Of a stretch of DNA of 64,000 bases, positions 8,949 to 17,855 are shown piece after piece. The stretch lies in NCBI GenBank assembly GCA_949296425.1, contig CASFPN010000017.1, positions 53,936 to 117,935 of the forward strand, read 5' to 3'. The position numbers were made by a program, and so were the translations under genes. Source of the DNA: an uncultured bacterium (GTDB lineage Bacteria > Cyanobacteriota > Vampirovibrionia > Gastranaerophilales > Gastranaerophilaceae). How positions within the stretch are numbered: position 1 is the stretch's first letter; each line of letters opens with the position of its first letter. Below the pieces are notes generated by a model that ran no database searches, was not told the DNA's origin, and worked only from the letters and a program-made list of their open reading frames with translations.

Positions 8949-9677
8949 TTATTTTAAATCACTATTAAAATATCCTGCGATAAATTTAAGTTTGCGCACG
9001 GCTTCTTCGTAGGAAAGGCTAAAAATTTCAAGAAGCCGGTGATCAAACAAGTGCAGCTGTTTGTTGTGGTTATCTGCAAATATTATTGTATAACAGTGGT
9101 TATTTGACATCCCTTTTTTAAATCCCATTGTTGTCCCGCCGATAAAACTATTTGGAGCATGTCTGCCGATTGCTTTAAACAATTCTATAGCTTCATCGTG
9201 TCGTGATTTAAGTGATATATTAAAGTTACTTTCATTTAATATAATAGCTTTTTTACCGGTAAACATTTCCAGAAAATTTGATGGCTTGTTAAATTCAAAT
9301 CTTTCGTGACAATTCGGGATTCTGCAAACCAGTGGTTTTTTGAAGGGATGTCTTTTCAGCAGTTTATTCATTGCAACTTCGAGCGCCTTAATAAGCGGAT
9401 TATGAGGAATTTTAATTTTTACTGCATTCATATAATCATCAAGATAAACAAGGTTGTCCATTTCTTTCTGAGTGACAAAATAGTCCTCAGTTTTGCCGTT
9501 GACATTGTTAAACCTTATTCTAAAACCTTCCTGTGTGTGCACTATATTTTCGGTTAAAATTTTCCTTCCGTTAGATGTATTAGTCAAGGCACCAATTGTT
9601 GACACAAGGTAACAGTCTTGAAAATGTTGCACTGCATATCTTAAATTTTGGAGTTCAATATCGCTTATTACTTTCAT
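8949..9677 (-). CDS. Calpain-like cysteine peptidase candidate, otherwise unknown
   Basis: The 242-residue product has no signal peptide or membrane helix. Near residue 19 it reads QDCYLVSTIGALT, resembling the calpain (C2) catalytic block GDCWLLAAL. Near 205 it reads SNNHCYTIIFADN, followed by LHLFDHR, in the order expected for the calpain His and Asn regions (His-x-Tyr, then NPWG-like). This suggests a very divergent calpain-like fold, with the third catalytic residue unclear. ATG 9677 is preferred over TTG 9704 because GAGGAGA lies upstream of it, though about 12 bases away. The gene sits between convergent gtrA and the proS terminator and may be a stand-alone unit. The assignment is by motif only; an unrelated protein remains possible. 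Confidence 0.5.
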   Translation of the reverse strand: MKVISDIELQNLRYAVQHFQDCYLVSTIGALTNTSNGRKILTENIVHTQEGFRIRFNNVNGKTEDYFVTQKEMDNLVYLDDYMNAVKIKIPHNPLIKALEVAMNKLLKRHPFKKPLVCRIPNCHERFEFNKPSNFLEMFTGKKAIILNESNFNISLKSRHDEAIELFKAIGRHAPNSFIGGTTMGFKKGMSNNHCYTIIFADNHNKQLHLFDHRLLEIFSLSYEEAVRKLKFIAGYFNSDLK

Positions 9678-9714
9678 AACAGTAATAAATCTCCTCAATA
9701 ACAATTTTTGCCAT

Positions 9715-9741
9715 AAAAAAGCGGTTAATTACTTAACCGCT
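9715..9741 (-). terminator. Rho-independent terminator of proS
   Basis: On the minus strand AGCGGTTAA, GTAA loop, TTAACCGCT form a perfect 9-bp stem followed by six T. The stem includes the proS stop codon. Confidence 0.9.
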
Positions 9742-11465
9742 TTGATTATGTCAATAAGTTTTTGAGTCGCTTCATCGGGAGTATATTTTTCTTGCTCTCC
9801 GGTTTCACGCACCTTATATTCCACAAATCCTTCATTAATTGTTTTTCCGACTGTAACTCTGAAGGGGAAGCCTATTAAATCAGCATCTTTGAATTTGACT
9901 CCGGCCCTTTCGTCGCGGTCATCAAGCACAACTTCAATTCCGGCTTCGCTTAATTCATTGTACATTTTTTCTGCAACCTTCATTTGAAGTTGATCATTAA
10001 TGTTGACAGGGACTATTACAACTTGATAAGGTGCAATTGCAATCGGCCATTTAATTCCGTGTTCATCATAATGGGCTTCAACGGCAGCAGCAGCTGTTCT
10101 TGAAATACCTATACCATAACATCCCATAACATAAGGATGTGTTTTACCTTCTATATCAGTATAAACAGCATTCATCGGTTTTGAATATTTTGTACCTAAT
10201 TTGAATATGTTTCCGACTTCAATACCTTTAGTCACATATAAGGGTTTGCCGCATTGCGGGCATAATTCGCCGCGTTGGACAAGTCTGATATCTGCAAATT
10301 TAAGATTTTCTATTTCTAAATCAGAAAGGTTTGCTCCAACCATGTGTTTGTCTGTTTGATTAATGCCGACAACAAAATTTTTCAAATCGCGTACTGTTTC
10401 ATCTGCAATTATTTGAATTTCATTCATTCCTTTTGGTCCGATAAATCCCGGTACCGCATCAAAACCTTTATCAGCCATAAGTTCTGCAATTTCAGCAGAT
10501 GAAGCTATTCTTATTTCAATTCCGCCTGCAGCATTCATCAATTTAGTTTCTTCAACAGCTTTATCAGCTCTTATTAGCGCAAGAACAGGCTTTTTATCAA
10601 CAATATAAACCAGAGTTTTCAAAATCAATGTATCAGGAATATTTAAGAATTTACTTAATTCTTCAATGGAATGAGTGTCTGGAGTATCAATTACTTTTTT
10701 TTCTTTAAAGTAATCTTTTCCGTCGGTTAATGCTTCGGGAAGGTTTGATATTGCGTGGTTTGAGTTTGCGGAATAGTCACAGGAATTGCAATAGAAAACG
10801 TCGTTTTCACCTGCATCTGTATCCGTGATTACCATAAATTCGTGCGAAACGCTTCCACCGATGGCGCCTGAATCTGATTGAACCATTTTGGTATCTAAAC
10901 CGCATCTTTCAAATATTTTTTTATAAGCCTGCGCCATATTTTGATACTCTTTATCAAGTCCTGACTCGTCTAAATCAAAGCTGTAAGCGTCTTTCATAAT
11001 AAATTCGCGGCCTCGTAAAAGTCCGTATCTCGGTCTTATTTCATCTCTGAATTTTGATTGAATTTGATATAAATTTACAGGCAATTGTTTATATGATTTG
11101 AGAGCATCTCTTGCAACTGATGTAATAATTTCTTCGTGTGTCGGACCGAGGCACATATCTCTTTCGTGACGGTCTTTAAGACGCATTAATTCTTTCCCGT
11201 AAACTTCCCATCTGCCGGATTCTTCCCACAGTTCTTTCGGTTGTACAAACGGCATTAAAAGTTCCTGCGCGCCTGCTCTGTCCATTTCTTCTCTTACAAT
11301 ATTTTCAATCTTTTTCAAAACTCTCCACATTAAAGGCATATATGTATAAATACCCGGTGCAAGTTTTTTTATAAACCCTGCGCGTCCTAGCATTTTATGG
11401 GAAATAACCTCTGCATCAGACGGGTATTCTCTAAGGGTTTGAACAAATAATTTTGACATTTTCAT
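9729..11465 (-). CDS. proS: Prolyl-tRNA synthetase (bacterial type)
   Basis: ProS charges tRNA-Pro. The 578-residue product is the bacterial class II form. The N-terminal catalytic half has the motif 1 region YTYMPLMWRVLKKIE, motif 2 FRDEIRPRYGLLRGREFIMKD and the TxE-type loop LGPTHEE. An insertion (about residues 220-390) corresponds to the YbaK-like INS editing domain, here including KTLVYI. Motif 3, GCYGIGISRT, follows, then the anticodon-binding domain starting about 470 (ALAPYQVVIVPV-like, DDRDERAGVKFKDADLIG). ATG 11465 has GAGGA ten bases upstream. A free-standing YbaK deacylase is encoded separately at 52591-53064. Upstream on the same strand is a TPR gene with a possible terminator between. 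Confidence 0.98.
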   Translation of the reverse strand: MKMSKLFVQTLREYPSDAEVISHKMLGRAGFIKKLAPGIYTYMPLMWRVLKKIENIVREEMDRAGAQELLMPFVQPKELWEESGRWEVYGKELMRLKDRHERDMCLGPTHEEIITSVARDALKSYKQLPVNLYQIQSKFRDEIRPRYGLLRGREFIMKDAYSFDLDESGLDKEYQNMAQAYKKIFERCGLDTKMVQSDSGAIGGSVSHEFMVITDTDAGENDVFYCNSCDYSANSNHAISNLPEALTDGKDYFKEKKVIDTPDTHSIEELSKFLNIPDTLILKTLVYIVDKKPVLALIRADKAVEETKLMNAAGGIEIRIASSAEIAELMADKGFDAVPGFIGPKGMNEIQIIADETVRDLKNFVVGINQTDKHMVGANLSDLEIENLKFADIRLVQRGELCPQCGKPLYVTKGIEVGNIFKLGTKYSKPMNAVYTDIEGKTHPYVMGCYGIGISRTAAAAVEAHYDEHGIKWPIAIAPYQVVIVPVNINDQLQMKVAEKMYNELSEAGIEVVLDDRDERAGVKFKDADLIGFPFRVTVGKTINEGFVEYKVRETGEQEKYTPDEATQKLIDIIKAVK

Positions 11466-11485
11466 AATAACTAATTCCTCATATA

Positions 11486-11515
11486 TTTTTTATGTTTTTA
11501 TTCTAACATAAAAAA
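11486..11515 (-). terminator. Possible terminator between the TPR gene and proS
   Basis: An 11-bp A/T-dominated stem (TTTTTTATGTT with AACATAAAAAA, 8-base loop) ends in a run of T on the minus strand, just after the TPR gene stop. It has only one G-C pair, so it may be weak. Confidence 0.4.
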
Positions 11516-11518
11516 CAG

Positions 11519-12445
11519 TTAGTTTAGAAAATTCTCAAGTTCTTTTTTTACAAGCTTAGGAGAAACTGAAAGTGTAGAATTGAACTTTAATGTCTGATTC
11601 ATTAATTTGACATAATCTGCTTTATTGTTTTGAAGTTTATAAATTTGTGCAAGTATATAAAATAAATCTCCGTTTTCACCACAGTTTTCTATAGCCTGTT
11701 CTATTATTGATGCGGCTTTATCATATTGTGAAACCTTGCACATTATTTTTGAATAGATTTTGTAAGCTTCAATGTCTTTAGGGTTTAATTCAATTGTTTT
11801 TTCAAGATTATTTATTGCTGAATCATATTCCCCTTCCTGATAATCAATTGATGCAAGATTAAAATATGCCCAGCTGTAATCGGGAGAAAGCTCAAGAACT
11901 TTGTTAAATTTTTCTCTTGCTCCTTTATTGTCTCCCTGTTCCTTAGAAATATTCCCCAAGTAAAAATGTGCATATATATCATTGTCATTCAAATCAATTG
12001 TCCGTTGGAAATAATATTTTGCTCCGTCAAGTTTGCCCTCTTTGAAGTAGCAAAGCCCTATTGAAAAATAAGAATTTGAATCGTTATTGTCTTTAGAAAG
12101 TACATACTCAAAGCAGTCAACGGCTTTTTCAAAATTTTTTTTGTCGATATAGACAAGTCCGAGATTATAATGGGCGTCAACTTCCTCAGGAGCAAGTTCA
12201 ATTGCTTTTTTATAAGATTGTTCAGCTTTATTAAGATCTTTAAGCTTTTCATAAGTAATTCCAAGGTTATAATAAATGCCGCTGTCATCATCAAAAATTT
12301 TTGACAGATATAAAAAATGTTGTTTTGCTTCTTCCGGATATCCACAGTCAAGAAGCAGCACAGCAAGCTCACGCCGCGCCTGAAAATTTGTCTGGTCTTC
12401 ATGCAATATTTTTTGCAGTTCTTCAATTTTTTCAATTTTTGACAT
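11519..12445 (-). CDS. Cytoplasmic TPR-repeat protein
   Basis: The 308-residue product begins MSKIEKIEELQ and is almost entirely tandem 34-residue TPR units (about seven). Examples are GIYYNLGITYEKLKDLNKAEQ, VDAHYNLGLVYIDKKNFEKA and IYAHFYLGNISKEQGDNKGA. TPR arrays bind other proteins, so it is probably a scaffold or assembly partner; no enzymatic domain or signal peptide is present. The frame is open further upstream to 12772, but that part would overlap the divergent exported-protein gene. ATG 12445 is supported by TATACT exactly six bases before it. No Shine-Dalgarno is present, so this looks like another leaderless start. Confidence 0.88.
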   Translation of the reverse strand: MSKIEKIEELQKILHEDQTNFQARRELAVLLLDCGYPEEAKQHFLYLSKIFDDDSGIYYNLGITYEKLKDLNKAEQSYKKAIELAPEEVDAHYNLGLVYIDKKNFEKAVDCFEYVLSKDNNDSNSYFSIGLCYFKEGKLDGAKYYFQRTIDLNDNDIYAHFYLGNISKEQGDNKGAREKFNKVLELSPDYSWAYFNLASIDYQEGEYDSAINNLEKTIELNPKDIEAYKIYSKIMCKVSQYDKAASIIEQAIENCGENGDLFYILAQIYKLQNNKADYVKLMNQTLKFNSTLSVSPKLVKKELENFLN

Positions 12446-12451
12446 ACAGTT

Positions 12452-12457
12452 AGTATA
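12452..12457 (-). promoter_or_regulatory. -10 hexamer six bases before the TPR gene ATG (leaderless start)
   Basis: On the minus strand TATACT is followed by AACTGT and then ATG 12445. The geometry puts the transcription start at the A of ATG. Confidence 0.55.
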
Positions 12458-12527
12458 AGACTTTTGTAAATATATTGCAAAATTGTTAATTGTTTTATAA
12501 AATATCAAAAAAAGAGGAGAAAGTTTT

Positions 12528-13202
12528 ATGAGATTTTTAGTTCTAATATTGTCATTTTTAATATTTGTAAATACTGTTTTGGCTGCACCGTTTAACGCTA
12601 ATGCCAAAACCAAAAGAATTCCGGCTGGGACAAAATTTTCACTCCAGCTGATGAATCCTTTATCAACTATCAACAACTCTGCCGGAACGGAATTCACCGC
12701 AATAATGATGAGTGATGAAACGGCTGATAATGATGTAATTCTTCCTATGGGTTCTCTTGTAAGAGGTACCATAAGAAGGGTTGAACCTGCTAAAAGAATG
12801 TCAAAAGGCGCAATTTTATATCTTGATTTTGATCATGTTGTAACACCTAACGGTAGACAGCTTCCTTTGTCATTTTCTATAACAGGGCGTGCCGATATTA
12901 CTTATGACGGCGGGATAGCCGGCAGCAAGGGATACAAAGATGCACTTATTAATAACTGGCATGTTACAAAAGACATTGTTTACAACTCTACAGAATGGGG
13001 TGGTGATGTATTTGATGATGTTATAGTAGCGGATCAGTTAATGACCGGTATCGGGGCAATCGGCGGAGCAATTGGCGGAGGAGCCTATTACGTTTATGAC
13101 TTTTTTGCCGATATGATAAGAAAGGGCGATGACGTTAATCTTAGAAAAGGTGAAGTCTTAAATGTAATACTTGTTGATCCGGTAGATGTACCGGTAATTT
13201 AG
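12528..13202 (+). CDS. Exported protein with a VirB10/TrbI-like beta pattern, unknown function
   Basis: The 224-residue product starts with a clear signal peptide (hydrophobic 2-19, cleavage after VLAA). The mature part has KRIPAGTKFSLQLMNPLS, GTEFTAIMM, VILPMGSLVRGTIRRVE and VTPNGRQLPLSFSI. This succession of short beta strands resembles the C-terminal domain of VirB10/TrbI proteins (threshold value, 'P.GS...G', 'PDGR'). No other conjugation gene is nearby, so the resemblance may be fold-level only. A glycine-rich turn follows (GAIGGAIGGGAY, about 180). ATG 12528 has AGAGGAGA upstream. It is probably envelope-located; no further function can be given. Confidence 0.7.
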   Translation: MRFLVLILSFLIFVNTVLAAPFNANAKTKRIPAGTKFSLQLMNPLSTINNSAGTEFTAIMMSDETADNDVILPMGSLVRGTIRRVEPAKRMSKGAILYLDFDHVVTPNGRQLPLSFSITGRADITYDGGIAGSKGYKDALINNWHVTKDIVYNSTEWGGDVFDDVIVADQLMTGIGAIGGAIGGGAYYVYDFFADMIRKGDDVNLRKGEVLNVILVDPVDVPVI

Positions 13203-13216
13203 TTTCCGCTACAGAT

Positions 13217-13238
13217 TCCCTGCCCTTTAAGGCAGGGA
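13217..13238 (+). terminator. Terminator between convergent genes
   Basis: TCCCTGCC and GGCAGGGA form an 8-bp GC-rich stem with a CTTTAA loop, followed by TAATTTTAT. It lies 14 bases past the exported-protein stop and before the convergent cyclase stop. Confidence 0.75.
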
Positions 13239-13243
13239 TAATT

Positions 13244-15010
13244 TTATCTGACCTGATTTCTTCCGTTATTTTTTGCTTTATAAAGACGTTTGTCAGCAGC
13301 TTCGATTATATCAACAGCACTTTCCCCATCTGACGGGTAGGTTGAAACTCCTAAACTTATGGTTACGTTAGTTTCTTTGCCGCCAAACAGTTTAAATTTC
13401 TTAGAAGCTACACGGTCACATATTTTTTGTGCTGTGGAGAGTGCTTCTTCTTTGTGGGTATTAGGCAGTAATATGCTCATTTCTTCCCCGCCGTATCTGC
13501 ATACAATATCAGTCGCACGCACATTACGCTTTAATGTTTGAGCTACTTCTCTTAACACTTCATCACCTGATTGGTGCCCGAATGTATCATTAAATTTTTT
13601 GAAAAAATCAATATCTATAATAATCAATGAAAAGCTTGTGTTATAGCGTTTAGACTGCTCAACCTGCATTCTGATTTGTTCCTGAAAATATCTGTGATTG
13701 TAAAGTTCTGTCAAACCGTCGGTTGTGGCAAGCTTATATTGTAGTTCAAAGTCGCGGGATTTTATAAGATATTTAATTATATATGCACTTGTAAATGCAA
13801 GTATTGAGAATATGAGCGGATAAATCACCTCAAGCCACATATTGCCGAATTTCATTGCATAATATGATATTAAAATATAAATGAAATATGTTGAAAGTGA
13901 CATTAAAGACGCGGTAAATGCAGAATTTACACGGCTTACAACTGATGCTATCAAAAGCGCTAAAAGTATACTTAATGCAATTGTGTAGCCTCTGTCAACT
14001 TTCCTTATAAAATTGTTATCTATAAGGTTATTTAAAAATGTAGCCTGAATCTCCACTCCGGGATAAATTTTGCCTGTTGGCACCGTTTTTATGTCAAATA
14101 AACTTGCTGCTGTGGTGCCGAAATATATAATTTTGTTTGAAAAGTCATAATCAAGCTCTGTTTTTTCTCCGTTAACTGCTTTTATCAACTGGTACATTGG
14201 AATGTATGTGTAAGTCCCTGCTGAACCATACCAGTTAATTATTGCACTGCCGTCTTTATCAAGGAATATTTTCCGATCGCTGATTTTGAGATTAGAATTA
14301 TTATCTATTTCAAATGTGTCCTTGTTTTCTCCAAGATAATTAAGCCCTACTTTTAAGGCCAGCTGCGGGTAAAATTTATCCTGATATTTGACAATCAGCG
14401 GCATTTTTCTCAAAACGCCGTCATCAGATCTTGAAACATTTATTATCCCGATATTTGATGTTACATTGATGATACCGTCAAGAATTTTTCTGCAGTTTGT
14501 GTATGTTAAATCCGAAAAATCAATTTTTGAGTTATTTTCGATATTTATTGAAAGTTTGTCAGGCAATTGAGGTGGTGTTCTTAAATCCGCTGACTGATTA
14601 TCAAAATTCATTGAAGTAAATAAATTATTATATTTTTTAAACGCATTTATAAGCGCTAAATCAGCCTGATTTTCGCTTTTTAAAGATTTTACAAACATCA
14701 TGTCAAATGCAATTGCACGCGGGTTGTGTTTTTCAAGATAGTTTATCATATTTGCGTAAACATCTCTGGGTAGAGGCCATTCACCGTAATTCCCTAAAAT
14801 ATATTCATAAGTTGCATCGTCAACAGCAATTATTACAATATCACTATTGGCCTTTTTACCGCCTTCTTTTATTATAATACTCTGTCTTAAATCAAATGTT
14901 CTGTTTTCAACAGAATCTATAAATGTATTGAGATTTGCATTTTTTAGTATTAAAAATATAAATATCCCAAAGAATACCAGAGCTATTGTGTATAATATTT
15001 TTTTGAACAT
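13244..15010 (-). CDS. CHASE2-sensor diguanylate cyclase
   Basis: The protein is predicted to make cyclic di-GMP in response to an extracytoplasmic signal. The 588-residue product has an N-terminal membrane anchor (about 5-23) and a large CHASE2 sensor domain (about 40-330, DIVIIAVDDATY, ENRTFDLR, PLPRD, IIYFGTTAASLFD). Three closely spaced hydrophobic segments follow (about 335-410). The C-terminal GGDEF domain has TDGLTELYNHRYF, DIDFFKKFNDTFGH and the active-site variant YGGEEMSIL. The I-site RATD lies five residues before GGEEM, so product inhibition is likely. GGEE(F/M) variants are catalytically active in many cyclases. A 55-codon ORF lies 21 bases upstream on the same strand. Confidence 0.93.
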   Translation of the reverse strand: MFKKILYTIALVFFGIFIFLILKNANLNTFIDSVENRTFDLRQSIIIKEGGKKANSDIVIIAVDDATYEYILGNYGEWPLPRDVYANMINYLEKHNPRAIAFDMMFVKSLKSENQADLALINAFKKYNNLFTSMNFDNQSADLRTPPQLPDKLSINIENNSKIDFSDLTYTNCRKILDGIINVTSNIGIINVSRSDDGVLRKMPLIVKYQDKFYPQLALKVGLNYLGENKDTFEIDNNSNLKISDRKIFLDKDGSAIINWYGSAGTYTYIPMYQLIKAVNGEKTELDYDFSNKIIYFGTTAASLFDIKTVPTGKIYPGVEIQATFLNNLIDNNFIRKVDRGYTIALSILLALLIASVVSRVNSAFTASLMSLSTYFIYILISYYAMKFGNMWLEVIYPLIFSILAFTSAYIIKYLIKSRDFELQYKLATTDGLTELYNHRYFQEQIRMQVEQSKRYNTSFSLIIIDIDFFKKFNDTFGHQSGDEVLREVAQTLKRNVRATDIVCRYGGEEMSILLPNTHKEEALSTAQKICDRVASKKFKLFGGKETNVTISLGVSTYPSDGESAVDIIEAADKRLYKAKNNGRNQVR

Positions 15011-15031
15011 AACCTTATTAATCTTTTTGTG

Positions 15032-15199
15032 CTACTTCATTCTTTCAGTATAGTTGAATGTTGAAGATTTGGCAACAAAATTTTTCAGTATAAATTGCTT
15101 TTCAAGAATAAAGTTGTTAATTTTTAAAATTTCTGTTGAATATGATAATTCATCGGGGTTTTGTAAGTATCTGAGTAAACATTTTTCATGCAGATTCAT
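15032..15199 (-). CDS. Small ORF preceding the diguanylate cyclase
   Basis: A 55-codon frame reads from ATG 15199 to TAG 15032. AAAGGTGA lies about nine bases before the ATG, a good ribosome-binding site. It ends 21 bases before the cyclase ATG, so the two could be one transcript. The predicted peptide begins MNLHEKCLLRYL and has no hydrophobic segment or known motif. Support is the Shine-Dalgarno, uninterrupted frame and operon-like spacing only. Confidence 0.5.
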   Translation of the reverse strand: MNLHEKCLLRYLQNPDELSYSTEILKINNFILEKQFILKNFVAKSSTFNYTERMK

Positions 15200-15517
15200 C
15201 TAAACTATCACCTTTAAAAATCTAATAACTGATAACTCTGTTATTATTGCAAAATTAATAAAAATTAACATCAAACATATGCATGAGATTTTTTAACTAT
15301 TGGCATCATGAACTTGTTTCAGTGGCTTACAATAATAAGATTCCGAAACATGTTCGCAATCTTATTATGACTGTTTTCAGAGAATATCTGGTGCAAACGG
15401 TGATATAAGACCTCTGATTTTGACTTGCACTTTTTTATTTCCGTAGTATCATATAAGTAGTCGAAATTTTATTATTAATCAAGTTTGGAATCTTGAAAAA
15501 AACGAAAGAGGTAAAAA
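15200..15517. other. Gene-free stretch before rpmE
   Basis: No coding frame with a start and ribosome site is visible. It holds a decayed copy of the CTGAACTTGTTTCAG repeat at about 15308-15323. A strong A/T-rich hairpin follows at 15331-15369 (ATAATAAGATT, one mismatch, CGAA, five-base loop, TTCG, AATCTTATTAT). The likely rpmE promoter is TTGACT at 15420-15425 and TAGTAT at 15444-15449, 18 bases apart. Confidence 0.6.
15420..15449 (+). promoter_or_regulatory. Probable rpmE promoter
   Basis: TTGACT (-35) and TAGTAT (-10) are spaced 18 bases apart, about 70 bases before the rpmE ATG. Confidence 0.45.
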
Positions 15518-15724
15518 ATGAAAAAAGGAATACACCCTGATTATAAAAAAACAGTTATCAAGTGTGTTTGCGGAAACGAAATTGAAACAGGTTCAATCAA
15601 CGATAATATAACAGTTGAAATTTGTAACCACTGTCACCCGTTCTATACAGGACAACAGAAAATTCTTGACTCTGAAGGGCGTGTCGAAAGATTTAATAAG
15701 CGTTACGGCAATAAAAAAGCATAA
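15518..15724 (+). CDS. rpmE: 50S ribosomal protein L31
   Basis: L31 is a small protein of the large ribosomal subunit bridging to the 30S head. The 68-residue product has the type A zinc-binding form, with Cys in [10 protein letters not shown] and [14 protein letters not shown]; the C-terminal [10 protein letters not shown] is the family signature. ATG 15518 follows AAAGAGGTAAAAA, a good ribosome-binding site. A strong terminator lies just downstream, so it is monocistronic. As a zinc-ligand (C+) form it would be expected to depend on zinc supply; no C- paralogue is in the window. Confidence 0.96.
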   Translation: MKKGIHPDYKKTVIKCVCGNEIETGSINDNITVEICNHCHPFYTGQQKILDSEGRVERFNKRYGNKKA

Positions 15725-15750
15725 GGTATATAAATTGTTAGAAAAAATTT

Positions 15751-15790
15751 ACATTATACCACTCTTAAGTTTAAGGGTGGTATAATTATT
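15751..15790 (+). terminator. Terminator of rpmE
   Basis: TTATACCACTCTTAA and TTTAAGGGTGGTATAA form a long near-perfect stem with a very small loop, followed by a T-rich stretch. Confidence 0.85.
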
Positions 15791-15822
15791 TTATTGTAAT
15801 TTTATTTTGAGGGAGATTGTGT

Positions 15823-16539
15823 ATGGAAAATAATAACAAACCGGTTGTAAACTTAATTTCAAAACCTGATAATATGCTCAAAACCGTTTATACAGCATGC
15901 AGAACCTGTTACAGTGCAGATTATCCGATAAATATATATAACAGTACTGATGACGAAGAAAAGATGCTCAAACTTATAGAAAGGGTTATTTCATCTGGTC
16001 ATTATTCTACGATTGAGCATATTCAAGTAAGTTTTGCTATTTCCAATGTTTCTCGTGCCTGTACTCACCAGCTTGTAAGACACAGGCACATGTCTTTTTC
16101 TCAAAAATCTCAAAGATATGTAAAAGAAAAAGGACAGTTTGATTATATAATTCCGCCGACAATCGAGAAAAATCCCGAATTAAAAGACAAATTTGTTGAA
16201 TTTATGGGAAAAATTTCTGAGCAGTATCAGGAATTTGTTGAAGCAGGAATTCCGGCGGAAGATGCAAGATTTGTGCTTCCAAATGCAGCGGCAAGCTCTA
16301 TGGTTGCTAGTTTAAATTTAAGAGAAATGATTCATCTGGCAAATTTAAGACTTTGTACGCGTGCACAGTATGAAATCAGAACAATGGTAAAAATGATGTG
16401 TGACGAACTTGTAAAAGAAGAACCCTGGTTAAAACCTTATCTTGTTCCAAAATGTGAGCGTTTGGGATTTTGCGATGAGGACAAATCGTGCGGACGAAAA
16501 TTTAAGTTTGATGAACTTGTATCAAAAGTAGGTGTCTAA
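15823..16539 (+). CDS. thyX: Flavin-dependent thymidylate synthase
   Basis: ThyX converts dUMP to dTMP using methylenetetrahydrofolate, NADPH and FAD, replacing ThyA. The 238-residue product has the diagnostic motif LVRHRHMSFSQKSQRY (RHRx7S, residues about 85-100), STIEHIQVSFAI before it and LRLCTRAQYEIR after it. ATG 15823 is used because GGGAG precedes it at normal spacing; TTG 15817 is a less likely in-frame start. The antiporter gene follows within six bases, implying a shared transcript. Confidence 0.97.
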   Translation: MENNNKPVVNLISKPDNMLKTVYTACRTCYSADYPINIYNSTDDEEKMLKLIERVISSGHYSTIEHIQVSFAISNVSRACTHQLVRHRHMSFSQKSQRYVKEKGQFDYIIPPTIEKNPELKDKFVEFMGKISEQYQEFVEAGIPAEDARFVLPNAAASSMVASLNLREMIHLANLRLCTRAQYEIRTMVKMMCDELVKEEPWLKPYLVPKCERLGFCDEDKSCGRKFKFDELVSKVGV

Positions 16540-16544
16540 GTTTG

Positions 16545-17846
16545 ATGGAATTTATTTTTAATCCTATTATTATATCCGTCATTTTACTCTGTATATTGTG
16601 CTTGTGCAGGATAAATGTTTTGCTTGCGTTGATAGTTTGTGCTGTTGTAGCAGGCAAAGCTGCAGGGATGCACGCTGGGCAGATTATGGATGTTTTTATA
16701 AACGGTATGGGGCAGAACAGTGAAACGGCTTTGAGTTATATTCTGCTTGGAACTTTTGCTGCTGCAATGGCGCATACAGGACTTGCTGATGTGCTTGCAA
16801 AAAGAATTTCACTTTTAATTAAAAATAACAAATTTATGTTGCTTTTAATATTAACACTTTTGGCATGCGCATCGCAAAATTTAATTCCTGTTCATATTGC
16901 CTTTATTCCTGTAATAATTCCGCCTTTAATTTCTGTTATGAATAAACTGAAACTCGACAGACGCGCTGTAGCCTGCGCTCTTGCATTTGGTCTTGTAACT
17001 CCTTATATTGTATTTCCTGCAGGGTTTGGATTGATTTTTCAAAGATTGCTTGCAGACAATATGACATCAAACGGAATGAAAGTTTCGGTTACTGATGTGT
17101 GGCAGGCTGTTTGGATTTTGGGACTTGGGCTTTTATGCGGACTTTTGTGGGCTGTGTTTGTTTCTTACAGAAAGCCCAGAGAATATGAAAATATCCCCTT
17201 TAGGGAAGAAAGGCGTCGTTCCCTGCGCTTTACTGGCAGTCACTATATAACTTTGTTTGCGGCGATTGCAACACTTGTTGTGCAGCTTTGGACTAAATCT
17301 TTACCGCTTGGTGCGTTAATAGGGCTGACAATAATTTTTGGCACACGTGCAATAGATCCTGAAAAAATGGATACTTTAATAAACGAAGGTATTGGGCTTA
17401 TGGGCTATGTAGCTTTTGTAATGCTTGTGGCAGCAGGGTTCGCAGGAGTCCTTAAATCAACTGGCGGAATTGATACATTAGTAAACGGGCTAATTCCTTT
17501 TATGTTAGGTTCAAAAGTCCTTGCATCTTTTTTAATGCTGGTTGTTGGCTTGTTTATAACAATAGGTATCGGAACATCTTTTGGTACAATTCCTATTTTG
17601 GCGGTTTTATTTGTACCGATATTTGTGAATTTAGGATTTACACCTTTTGAAGCTATTGTTGTATTTGCTTCTGCAGCTGCGCTTGGTGATGCCGGTTCCC
17701 CCGCATCAGGTACAACTCTCGGCCCTACTGCGGGATTAAATGTTGACGGGCAGCATGAACATATTAAAGATACCTGTATTCCGACATTTTTGCATTATAA
17801 TATCCCGCTGATTATATTTGCGCTTATAGCTGTATTGATTTTTTAG
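16545..17846 (+). CDS. NhaC-type Na+/H+ antiporter family membrane protein
   Basis: The 433-residue product is a polytopic membrane protein with about eleven hydrophobic segments. It belongs by appearance to the ion-transporter/NhaC-like superfamily (Na+/H+ antiporter family 2, YuiF-like). Recognisable parts are INVLLALIVCAVVAGKAAG near the N-terminus, NLIPVHIAFIPVIIPPLI, GTSFGTIPILAVLFVPIF and the GDAGSPASGTTLGPTAGLN loop near residue 390. It probably exchanges Na+ or a small organic solute against protons; the substrate cannot be read from sequence. ATG 16545 is preferred to the adjoining TTG. It directly follows thyX. Confidence 0.82.
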   Translation: MEFIFNPIIISVILLCILCLCRINVLLALIVCAVVAGKAAGMHAGQIMDVFINGMGQNSETALSYILLGTFAAAMAHTGLADVLAKRISLLIKNNKFMLLLILTLLACASQNLIPVHIAFIPVIIPPLISVMNKLKLDRRAVACALAFGLVTPYIVFPAGFGLIFQRLLADNMTSNGMKVSVTDVWQAVWILGLGLLCGLLWAVFVSYRKPREYENIPFREERRRSLRFTGSHYITLFAAIATLVVQLWTKSLPLGALIGLTIIFGTRAIDPEKMDTLINEGIGLMGYVAFVMLVAAGFAGVLKSTGGIDTLVNGLIPFMLGSKVLASFLMLVVGLFITIGIGTSFGTIPILAVLFVPIFVNLGFTPFEAIVVFASAAALGDAGSPASGTTLGPTAGLNVDGQHEHIKDTCIPTFLHYNIPLIIFALIAVLIF

Positions 17847-17855
17847 TTTGGCAAA

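Noticed and set aside
12446..12772. N-terminal extension of the TPR protein with hydrophobic stretches
   Set aside because: It would overlap the divergent exported-protein gene with a good start. The TPR protein has its own promoter and ATG at 12445.
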